Positions 17,059 to 23,503 of a stretch of DNA of 64,000 nt are shown here, piece by piece; the first letter of the stretch is position 1; every line of letters starts with the position of its first letter. The notes below the pieces were generated by a model. That model was not told the DNA's origin. It saw only the letters and a list, made by a program, of their open reading frames with translations, and searched no databases. A program made the translations under genes and the position numbers. The stretch is from Lysobacterales bacterium. GTDB lineage: Bacteria > Pseudomonadota > Gammaproteobacteria > Xanthomonadales > SZUA-36. The stretch spans positions 22,819 through 86,818 of the forward strand of contig JANQPM010000119.1 of the NCBI GenBank assembly GCA_028289465.1. The letters run 5' to 3'.

Positions 17059-18224
17059 CTGGCAAAGCGGTCTGCGTACTGGGTTTGTCGCCGACCGGAC
17101 TCTATGTCGTTCGGGAGGCCGCGGCCGCATCAATGCGTGTGTACGGGTATTCGGACGCCCGGGAATGCGCAAATGCGTCGCGCTATCTGGCAAACCGGTC
17201 GGATTCCATGGTGGCGCCGGGCCGGGCGCTGGATCAGCGGCTGGCATCGTTGTCCAGGCGATATCCCGGTTTACTGGTTATCCCGACCACCGACAGGCAT
17301 GTGGAGTATCTGTCGCGTTCGGCCTGGGCGAGCGCCAATGCGAACAAAATGGCCGGTTGCTATTCATCCGGTGCTGCACTGCGGGCATTGGACAAGGAGA
17401 GCCTTTCGGGCTGGGCCGTGCATGCCGGCATTTCACAGCCTCGGGCGCTCAGCGCCGCAGCGATCCGGTCGGAAATGGCGAGTCTCGAGTTCCCGCTGCT
17501 ACTCAAGCCGCGGTCGATTCACCGGCACAGAAACTGGCTGAAAGGCCGTAAGTTATTCGTCTGCAAAAACCTGCGGCAACTGGAGCGGCGTCTCGACGAT
17601 ACGAGGATCGTCGCCGACGAGTGGACGGTTCAAGAGCTGATCCCGGGGCCGGAGTCGGAAATCGTGGTCGTTGCAGCTTATCGAAACCGCAGCGGCGCGG
17701 TTCACACCTTTTCGGCGCGCAAACTGCGCCAGTATCCGCCCGGTTTCGGGTCGGCGTCGCTGCTGGTGTCACATCGGGATGCAAAGGCGGCCGATGCGGC
17801 GGCGGCATTACTGCAGGCGGCAGAGTTCAATGGCATTGCGGGTATCGAGTTCAAGCGCGATCCGCGCGATGGCAAACTCAAGCTCATTGAGATGAATCCG
17901 CGGCCTTCGCTGTGGTTTTCATCCGCAACCGGCTGCGGCGAGTATCTGGTTCATCGCCAGTTGGAGGATTTCGGGCTGATCGAAACCTCGAAGCGGTCCG
18001 GTCCCGGCCGCGTCGATCGGGTACTGTGGCGGTACGGATTCAAGGACTGGTATTCGGCGATATTTTATAAGTTTAAAAGGGTGACCGGGCTGCCCAATCC
18101 AGACAGTACGGTGGGTAGGGGCTATCGCAAAACCTGGGCCATCTGGGACCGCAGGGACAAAGCGCCTTTTTTCGCCGAATTGATGCAATATGCCAGAAAG
18201 GCGATCCAGCGTGTCCTGCGGTAA
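17055..18224 (+). CDS. ATP-grasp ligase, probable CTG start overlapping the previous stop
   Basis: This ATP-grasp enzyme has a pre-ATP-grasp Rossmann-like domain, nucleotide-binding strands FPLLLKPRS and TVQELIPGPESEIVVVAAY, and the metal-binding end strand LIEMNPRPSLW (Glu and Asn). Such proteins join a carboxylate to an amine or other nucleophile, so this one may attach an amino acid to a sugar. The first TTG (17085) would remove the first beta-strand. Upstream, the frame reads TGKAVCVLGLSPTGLYVVRE, the expected strand and glycine loop, starting at CTG 17055 in CTGA, a four-base overlap with the previous stop. From CTG it is 389 residues. Substrates are unknown. Confidence 0.8.
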   Translation: MTGKAVCVLGLSPTGLYVVREAAAASMRVYGYSDARECANASRYLANRSDSMVAPGRALDQRLASLSRRYPGLLVIPTTDRHVEYLSRSAWASANANKMAGCYSSGAALRALDKESLSGWAVHAGISQPRALSAAAIRSEMASLEFPLLLKPRSIHRHRNWLKGRKLFVCKNLRQLERRLDDTRIVADEWTVQELIPGPESEIVVVAAYRNRSGAVHTFSARKLRQYPPGFGSASLLVSHRDAKAADAAAALLQAAEFNGIAGIEFKRDPRDGKLKLIEMNPRPSLWFSSATGCGEYLVHRQLEDFGLIETSKRSGPGRVDRVLWRYGFKDWYSAIFYKFKRVTGLPNPDSTVGRGYRKTWAIWDRRDKAPFFAELMQYARKAIQRVLR

Positions 18225-19056
18225 GCAAGTCATCGTCAACGCCGACGATTACGGCCTGAGCAGCGGCGCCAATAACGCGATTGCGTCACTGCTCAATCGC
18301 CGGCGTATTAAGTCGGCGACGTTGATGGTTAACGGGCCGGCATTCAGGCAGGCGGCAGATTTGCATGCGTCCAGAGAATGCCGGTGGTTTATCGGGCTGC
18401 ATTTCAACCTGACGCAGTTTCGGGCCGTTTCGCCCGATCTTATCGAATCGTCGCTGACCGATCGCAACGGCAATTTTCTCGGCCGTGGGCGGCTGTTCCG
18501 GCGCTGGTGCCAGGGCCGGCTCGATCCGAATCTGATTGAAACCGAACTGCGCGCCCAGTTGCAATCCGCGCGGGCCAGCGGCTTTGAGGTTTCGCATGTC
18601 GACTCGCACCAGCACGCGCATTGCATACCCGCTGTTTTCCGTGCCATTTGCCGCGTTGCGGCCGAACAGGGCTTGCCGGTCCGCCATGTGAATCCCGATC
18701 CGGCAGTCAGGCCGCGCTCCATTCGGCGGCGCTTGCAAAACGCCGTGCTGAGGGTGCTGGCCAGGGCCAGTCTTCGAGCTTGTTCGGACCGGCTGCCGGG
18801 CAATCAGACCTTGCTTTCGATCTTCGCTTCGAACAGCCGTCCATCGGTCGAGGCGTATCGGGAGATGATCGAATCGAGCGCATCGAACTGCGTGGAACTG
18901 ATGGTGCATCCCGCCTGCGAGGATAAGGGTCACCGCGCGGTAACCGGCATTGCCGATGTCAGCGAAATGGACTGGCAGGTGCTGAACTCTGACGCGTGGT
19001 CGGCATTGTTGGCATCCGGCCATTACGATTTTATCGCCTATCCGGAGGTCAGATGA
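18211..19056 (+). CDS. YdjC/ChbG-like carbohydrate deacetylase
   Basis: The 281-residue protein opens MSCGKQVIVNADDYGLSSGAN, with the metal-binding Asp12-Asp13, and carries HVDSHQHAHCIPAVF (His ligands) and ELMVHPACEDKG, all characteristic of the YdjC family. Members remove acetyl groups from N-acetylated oligosaccharides, here perhaps a sugar of the repeat unit. GTG 18211 is chosen because AGAAAGG lies 8 or so bases upstream; the frame is open further to 18190 inside the ATP-grasp gene. It overlaps the next gene by ATGA. A deacetylase beside an ATP-grasp ligase could free an amine for acylation, but that is inference. Confidence 0.87.
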   Translation: MSCGKQVIVNADDYGLSSGANNAIASLLNRRRIKSATLMVNGPAFRQAADLHASRECRWFIGLHFNLTQFRAVSPDLIESSLTDRNGNFLGRGRLFRRWCQGRLDPNLIETELRAQLQSARASGFEVSHVDSHQHAHCIPAVFRAICRVAAEQGLPVRHVNPDPAVRPRSIRRRLQNAVLRVLARASLRACSDRLPGNQTLLSIFASNSRPSVEAYREMIESSASNCVELMVHPACEDKGHRAVTGIADVSEMDWQVLNSDAWSALLASGHYDFIAYPEVR

Positions 19057-20207
19057 CCCGCGTAGATTCGACGGTTGCCGGCATGCGCATCGCGCTTTGC
19101 GCAAACACCGATTGGTATCTCGCAAATTTTCGCCTGGATCTGGCTTGCGCTATGCAGTGCGGCGGCGCGACGGTCCATTGCATCGCACCGAACGGCAAGT
19201 ATCTGAAAGCGCTGGCCGCGCAGGGCTTCGAGACCCATGCGCTAAACATGGGGCAGCGCAGCTATTCGGTGGCGGACAATCGGAAAACGCTGAAACACTT
19301 AACCCGGCTCTATCGGGAAATACAGCCCGACCTGGTGCATCATTTTACGCCGCGCTGCGTGGTGCTGGGTTCGATGGCGGCGGGTAAAGCCGGTGTACCC
19401 TATGTGGTGAACGCACTGACCGGGCTGGGGCATGTCTTTACCTCCGGCAGCCTGAAATCCCGGCTGGCCAGACCGGTATTGAGACGGTTGCTGAAAAAGC
19501 AGTTAAGGGGTGACCGGCGGGCAGTCATTTTTCAGAACGACGCTGATATGCAGGAGTTGCTGAATACCGGGGCAGTCGATCGGGAGCGCTGCTACCTGAT
19601 CCGGGGTTCGGGCGTTGATCCGGAGAAATTCCGCGCCGCTTCCGGCGAGCGCGGCGATGATCAAATTCGAGTGCTTTTTGCGTCTCGCCTGATTGCAGAG
19701 AAAGGTGTGCATGAACTGGTCGATGCGATGGGCGAAGTCGTTCAATCGCACCCCAGGGCCGTGCTGTGGATAGCCGGTGCGCCTTATGCGCAGAACCCGA
19801 CTTCGTTGACCGAAAGCGATCTGCAGCGTCTGCGAACGTTGCCGTGGTTGACATTGCTCGGCCATGTCGACGATATGCCGGGACTGCTGCGCGAAGTGGA
19901 TATCGTCGCATTGCCGTCCTACCGTGAAGGCACGCCGAAAATCTTGTTAGAAGCCGCGTCCTCCTCGCTGCCGATTGTCGCAACCGATATCCCCGGCTGC
20001 CGGGGTGTGGTTGACCATGCGAGGAGCGGCTTTTTGGTACCGCCCGGGAATCGCCGGGAATTGGCCGGAGCCATTGTCAGGCTCTGTGCAGATCGCGGCC
20101 TGCGTGCTTCGATGGGCCAATACGGAAGAAAAATCGTTCAAACGCAATTTACCAGCGAAGCTGTCATCGGCAAGACGCTCAAAGTCTACCGAGACCTGAC
20201 GGGTTGA
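19053..20207 (+). CDS. Family 4 glycosyltransferase (PglA/WbnK-like)
   Basis: This is a 384-residue GT-B enzyme. The N-terminal strand is MRIALCANTDWYLANFRLDL, followed by the GT4 features DLVHHFTPRCVVLGSMAAG, NALTGLGHVF and VLFASRLIAEKGVHELVDA, and the donor-site motif PSYREGTPKILLEAASSSLP (EX7E). It resembles transferases that add the second sugar (Gal/GalNAc-type) to an undecaprenyl-linked acetamido sugar, which fits the adjacent initiating transferase. The ATG at 19053 overlaps the previous stop and sits behind GGAGG (19043-19047). ATG 19083 is an alternative. Confidence 0.88.
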   Translation: MTRVDSTVAGMRIALCANTDWYLANFRLDLACAMQCGGATVHCIAPNGKYLKALAAQGFETHALNMGQRSYSVADNRKTLKHLTRLYREIQPDLVHHFTPRCVVLGSMAAGKAGVPYVVNALTGLGHVFTSGSLKSRLARPVLRRLLKKQLRGDRRAVIFQNDADMQELLNTGAVDRERCYLIRGSGVDPEKFRAASGERGDDQIRVLFASRLIAEKGVHELVDAMGEVVQSHPRAVLWIAGAPYAQNPTSLTESDLQRLRTLPWLTLLGHVDDMPGLLREVDIVALPSYREGTPKILLEAASSSLPIVATDIPGCRGVVDHARSGFLVPPGNRRELAGAIVRLCADRGLRASMGQYGRKIVQTQFTSEAVIGKTLKVYRDLTG

Positions 20208-20269
20208 TCCGCAGTCCGGCTCGCTCATTCCGGCCCGTACCGGTAACTGACGCGGTAAGATAACGAACT

Positions 20270-21328
20270 ATGGTATCAATGACGGCGATCTCTATTGCGC
20301 TGATGATGGCGGCTGGCGTCCTGGTCACGTTAATTTTGCTGCCGGTCGCGGCCTCGGTTGGCCTGGTCGATCATCCCGATGAGCGAAAAGTCCATTCCGG
20401 CCGGATTCCGCTGGTCGGTGGAATTGCCATTTTTGCGACCGCGTTGGTGTGTGCGGTTTTCGCAACCGCGTTCGATACCGAGACCCGCTTGTTCTTTCTG
20501 GCCTCTGGCATCGTGCTGGCAGCCGGTATCATAGATGACCGCTGGGGACTGACGCCACGATCGCGCTTTATCGCGCAATCGGCGGCGGTGCTGGTAATGA
20601 TTCTGGTTGCCGGATTAGTGCTGGAGAACTTCGGCAATCTTTTTCTCGACCGTTTGTTCAGTCTGGGTCTGCTCGCCATACCGATCACTGTTTTCAGCGC
20701 ACTGGGCGTGATTAATGCGTTCAATATGGTCGATGGTATCGACGGGCTGTCCGGCACCATATTCATTATCGCTGCGCTGGCTATGATCGTTCTGATCGCC
20801 GGTGCCGATCACCCGAATGCCCAGAATCTGCTCGGCATCTACGTTGCAGCGACCTTCGGTTTTCTGGTGTTGAACGCCCGCTGGCCCTGGCTGAAAAGCG
20901 CCAAGGTATACCTCGGTGACTCCGGATCCGCATTGCTGGGGTTCGTGCTGGCCTGGTATTTCGTTGATCTCAGTCAGGGCGATCAGCGGATATTCGCGCC
21001 GATTACCGCGGTATGGCTGGTGGCCGTACCGCTTCTGGATACGTTTTTTCTGATCATTAAGCGGGTCAGGGAGCGAAAATCGCCTTTTGGCGCCGACCGG
21101 CACCATCTCCATCACGCGTTTTTGAGGGCGGGGTTTTCGGTGCGGCAGACCTGGCTGTCGATCGGACTGCTGGCCGTGCTGCTGGCCGGCTTCGGCGTGT
21201 TTTCGGAATGGGTCGGCTGGCCAGAATATTGGCGATTCTACCTGTTTATTTTGCTGTCCTCGGTCTACAACTATACGATGCGCAGAGTATGGCTGCGCCG
21301 GCGCTTTCTTGGCCGCGCGATGAAATGA
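20270..21328 (+). CDS. WecA-like undecaprenyl-phosphate sugar-1-phosphate transferase
   Basis: The 352-residue membrane enzyme of the MraY/WecA (PNPT) superfamily starts the lipid-linked repeat by moving a HexNAc-1-phosphate to undecaprenyl phosphate. It has about ten membrane helices. The family motifs are present: GLVDHPDERKVHSGRIPLVGG, the metal-binding GIIDDRWGL, NAFNMVDGIDGLSG, YLGDSGSALLGF and the cytosolic ADRHHLHHAF. It overlaps the downstream ligase gene by ATGA. No PHPT-type (WcaJ/WbaP) initiator is seen, so this is probably the first-step enzyme of the locus. Confidence 0.93.
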   Translation: MVSMTAISIALMMAAGVLVTLILLPVAASVGLVDHPDERKVHSGRIPLVGGIAIFATALVCAVFATAFDTETRLFFLASGIVLAAGIIDDRWGLTPRSRFIAQSAAVLVMILVAGLVLENFGNLFLDRLFSLGLLAIPITVFSALGVINAFNMVDGIDGLSGTIFIIAALAMIVLIAGADHPNAQNLLGIYVAATFGFLVLNARWPWLKSAKVYLGDSGSALLGFVLAWYFVDLSQGDQRIFAPITAVWLVAVPLLDTFFLIIKRVRERKSPFGADRHHLHHAFLRAGFSVRQTWLSIGLLAVLLAGFGVFSEWVGWPEYWRFYLFILLSSVYNYTMRRVWLRRRFLGRAMK

Positions 21329-22737
21329 ACCTCAGGCCTTACGACCCCGAACGATACTCCCGCATGCTGTTCTATGCCTATCTGGCCGTGCTGTTCTGCC
21401 TGCCGATTCCGCTGGGCAGCAACCGGCCGCTGTGGTGGGGTGCGGCCACCGCAATCTTCAGTGTACTGACCGCGCTATGGATCTTCGCATGGCTTAACGG
21501 CAAAGTCCGCGTTCCCGGTGCATTGCGTCGCGGCCGATGGGTGATCGGTCTGCTGCTCGCCTTTAACGTCTGGCTGGCGCTGGCGCTGCTGCCCGTCTGG
21601 CGCCTTGGTGAATCGTTTTCGTCCGGGCTGGCGCATCCGGCCTATTTGTCGGTGCCGGCCTATCTGTCGGTGGATACCGCCGCGACGCAGGATGCGCTGA
21701 TTCGTTCGGTCGGCCTGTTGCTGATTGTGGTACTGACGCTGTGCCTGGTTCGGTCGACACGGCGCCTGAAACTGCTACTTGCTACCGTGACGATAGCCGG
21801 CCTGCTGCAGGCGGTCTACGGCAGTCTAATGGTATTGAACGGGGCCGATTTCGGCTTTGCCGACGTTAAGCAGTTTGGCAAGGGAATGGCGACCGGAACC
21901 TATATCAACCGCAATCATTATGCCAACCTGCTGGTGTTGTCCCTCAGTGCCGGTATCGGTCTTCTGATCGGTCGCATACAACTGCAGCGGTATCCTAACT
22001 GGCGCGTCAGAATCCGGCACTGGTTGCGGGCGGCATTGGGGAGGAAGGCCCGGCTCAGAATCTACCTGGCGATCCTGGTCATTGCGCTGGTGCTGACCCG
22101 GTCCAGAATGGGCAATGCTTCGTTTTTTCTGGCGCTGCTGATTACCGGTCTGTTGGCGCTGTACCATATGCGCCGCATGAACCGGCCGCTGCTGATTCTG
22201 ATCGTCAGCCTGGTGGTGGTCGATATCTTTTTGGTCGGGACCTGGTTCGGCGTCGACCGGGTTGTGGACCGGCTGCAGAAAACCGTGGTCGTTAGCGAGC
22301 AGCAATGGGTGCTACGCGACCGCGTCCGTCTGGAAGCGAATCGGGAGAGCCTGCAAATGATTCATCAGGCACCGGTCGCCGGCACGGGCGGGGGCAGTTT
22401 TTATACGGTTTTTCCGGGCTTCAGAAGCGTGGATCAGGAATTTTTCGACCACGCGCACAATGACTACCTGCAATGGACGGTTGAGTATGGCATCGTCGGT
22501 TTGCTGCTGATTGCGGCGTGGTTGTTTCTCGTGTTCAGAAAAGCGTTGCGGCAGTTGAATCATCCGGCACGGCAGTGGCGATTTGCAGCGGCTTTCGCCA
22601 CGGTGATGGCCATCACTGCCGGCATGATTCACGCCGCTGTGGACTTTAATCTGCAGATTTTCGCCAATGCCGCTTATCTGGTGGTATTGTGCAGCCTTCC
22701 TTATTGTCTGCCACCTGGACGGCCACGCAGCCGTTAA
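21325..22737 (+). CDS. O-antigen ligase / polymerase family membrane protein (Wzy_C)
   Basis: The 470-residue protein has 12 or so hydrophobic segments. The large periplasmic loop ends in RSVDQEFFDHAHNDYLQ, the H-x-x-N-x-x-L pattern of the Wzy_C/WaaL domain, preceded by APVAGTGGGSFYTVFPGF (G-x-G loop). In an EPS locus with one flippase and one initiator it is the best candidate for the polymerase, though ligases look alike. The frame is open to 21208 inside wecA, but ATG 21325 overlaps the previous stop (ATGA) and precedes the first membrane helix. It is the last gene before the long structured gap. Confidence 0.87.
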   Translation: MNLRPYDPERYSRMLFYAYLAVLFCLPIPLGSNRPLWWGAATAIFSVLTALWIFAWLNGKVRVPGALRRGRWVIGLLLAFNVWLALALLPVWRLGESFSSGLAHPAYLSVPAYLSVDTAATQDALIRSVGLLLIVVLTLCLVRSTRRLKLLLATVTIAGLLQAVYGSLMVLNGADFGFADVKQFGKGMATGTYINRNHYANLLVLSLSAGIGLLIGRIQLQRYPNWRVRIRHWLRAALGRKARLRIYLAILVIALVLTRSRMGNASFFLALLITGLLALYHMRRMNRPLLILIVSLVVVDIFLVGTWFGVDRVVDRLQKTVVVSEQQWVLRDRVRLEANRESLQMIHQAPVAGTGGGSFYTVFPGFRSVDQEFFDHAHNDYLQWTVEYGIVGLLLIAAWLFLVFRKALRQLNHPARQWRFAAAFATVMAITAGMIHAAVDFNLQIFANAAYLVVLCSLPYCLPPGRPRSR

Positions 22738-22871
22738 GTCGCGACACCGGGTTGCTTATTGCAGGAGCTACTTATTGTCGGGGTAATATTGTCCAGCTTA
22801 CCGGTTGTCCGATGTTGTGCCCGCCCACGCATGGTTTTACCGCTAGAGCGTCGTTCGGCATTGCCAAAAGA

Positions 22872-22899
22872 TTGATAAATCTGTTGTAAGTTGTTAAAT
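22872..22899 (+). promoter_or_regulatory. Possible sigma-70 promoter for leader and export operon
   Basis: TTGATA (22872-22877) and TTAAAT (22894-22899) are separated by 16 bases in a locally A/T-rich stretch. The match to -35 is 5/6 and to -10 is 4/6. If used, transcription would start near 22906 and run through the hairpin-rich region to the barrel gene at 23504. A good TATAAT closer to that gene (23477-23482) has no -35 partner. Confidence 0.38.
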
Positions 22900-23064
22900 T
22901 CGCGCCAAGTTTATCTGTTATGCGGTAAATGTGCGCGTATGGTTACCGTATGACCAAGACCTTTTTTTAGGAGGTCTCATTTGGCTTGGCCCGGAAACAC
23001 GGAAGCTTCCCCTGTGGGTAACTAAGAGTGCCCGGCTTCTACGCCGGACATACCGGTATTAGGA

Positions 23065-23115
23065 GCCGCAGGCGACCCGCCGAGCCCGGTTGGGTGAGCG
23101 GGCAACGCGAGCGGC
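23065..23115 (+). other. Nested three-tier hairpin in the leader
   Basis: GCCGC (23065-23069) pairs with GCGGC (23111-23115), CCCGC (23076-23080) with GCGGG (23098-23102), and GCCC (23084-23087) with GGGT (23092-23095) closing a GGTT loop. The last pair uses a G-U, so RNA on the plus strand is possible. The two internal loops are purine-rich. I do not recognise it as a known riboswitch. Confidence 0.55.
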
Positions 23116-23158
23116 ACCAGAGGGGCCGCGTTAGTTGCACCCTGTAGCCTCGACCGGA

Positions 23159-23195
23159 CAGTCTGGCGGTTTTCCGAAGGAAAGAAGCCAGACTG
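23159..23195 (+). repeat. Structured motif copy 1 (forward): GGCGGT-stem-GAAGCC
   Basis: A perfect 9-base outer stem, CAGTCTGGC (23159-23167) with GCCAGACTG (23187-23195), encloses GGT/GAA internal-loop bases and an inner stem TTTCC/GGAAA closing a GAA loop. It is the most stable of the four related motifs in this gap. Confidence 0.7.
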
Positions 23196-23221
23196 GGAAG
23201 TCCAAAATGGATAACTTTGGG

Positions 23222-23250
23222 GCGTGCGGTTGCGGTTTTCGTCCGCACGC
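23222..23250 (+). repeat. Perfect 8-base hairpin at the start of repeat unit A
   Basis: GCGTGCGG (23222-23229) pairs fully with CCGCACGC (23243-23250) around a 13-base loop. In the second unit of the duplication the equivalent place holds another hairpin, GCAGGC (23346-23351) with GCCTGC (23374-23379), of different sequence. Confidence 0.65.
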
Positions 23251-23259
23251 GCTTGACGG

Positions 23260-23302
23260 CTGCGCCAGAAGGCTTCTTCACTATCGTGAAACCGCAGCGC
23301 AG
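23260..23302 (-). repeat. Structured motif copy 3 (reverse orientation)
   Basis: The outer stem CTGCGC (23260-23265) pairs with GCGCAG (23297-23302). Inside lie GGCTTC (23271-23276), the inner stem TTCAC/GTGAA (23277-23281 with 23286-23290) and ACCGC (23291-23295), which is the reverse complement of the GGCGGT...GAAGCC layout of copies 1 and 2. Confidence 0.65.
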
Positions 23303-23309
23303 GTGACTT

Positions 23310-23344
23310 GGTCGGCGGTCTTGCCAGCGGCAAAGAAGCCGGCC
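23310..23344 (+). repeat. Structured motif copy 2 (forward)
   Basis: The outer stem GGTCGGC (23310-23316) pairs with GCCGGCC (23338-23344), including one T-G (U-G in RNA) pair. The motif GGCGGT (23314-23319) and GAAGCC (23335-23340) frames an inner stem TTGCC/GGCAA around AGC. Inner and outer stems differ in sequence from copy 1, but pairing is kept. Confidence 0.68.
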
Positions 23345-23396
23345 AGCAGGCACCGTTAAGCACGTCTGGTTTCGCCTGCACGCGCTTAATGGTTCC

Positions 23397-23435
23397 GTCA
23401 GAAGGCTTCTTCGCTTAGCGAAACCGCCATCTGAC
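23397..23435 (-). repeat. Structured motif copy 4 (reverse orientation)
   Basis: The outer stem GTCAGA (23397-23402) pairs with TCTGAC (23430-23435). GGCTTC (23404-23409) and ACCGCC (23423-23428) frame an inner stem TTCGC/GCGAA around TTA. It is the second copy in the reverse orientation and lies in the second unit of the local duplication. Confidence 0.68.
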
Positions 23436-23503
23436 TCCACCTACGCTACGAAAGAAGCGGGCGCGAGACTTCATTATATAATTAGCCCTTTTATCGGAGC
23501 CGT

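Larger units (their letters stand above)
23245..23428 (+). repeat. Imperfect duplication of about 50 bases, spaced about 132 bases
   Basis: The segments 23245-23295 and 23378-23428 both read GCACGCGCTT, then a variable stretch, then CAGAAGGCTTCTTC, a hairpin and AAACCGC. Differences fall mostly in paired positions and are compensated. The pair brackets the forward motif copy 2. Confidence 0.7.
22738..23503 (+). other. Gene-free 766-base gap rich in hairpins (candidate structured leader of the export operon)
   Basis: No convincing gene is present. Short open frames on the minus strand (23022-23440) overlap each other, show no family similarity and coincide with palindromes. Between 22,955 and 23,440 there is a succession of hairpins, many with perfect stems of 5-9 bases. 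They include a nested stem (23065-23115), four variants of one GGCGGT/GAAGCC motif and a roughly 130-base imperfect duplication. A possible promoter at 22872-22899 would give the export operon a leader of about 600 bases. Confidence 0.6.

Noticed and set aside
23159..23435. CRISPR array or integron attC sites
   Set aside because: The units alternate in orientation, vary in stem sequence and have no equal-length spacers; there are no gene cassettes, cas genes or integrase.
23022..23440. Small overlapping minus-strand frames in the structured gap
   Set aside because: They coincide with palindromes, overlap one another in different frames and have no plausible ribosome-binding site or family pattern.
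22938..23440. Cyclic di-GMP (GEMM) riboswitch
   Set aside because: I looked for the conserved GCAAA/tetraloop-receptor and closing GGUAGCGGGGUUACCG-type blocks and did not find them; the repeats here have a different layout.
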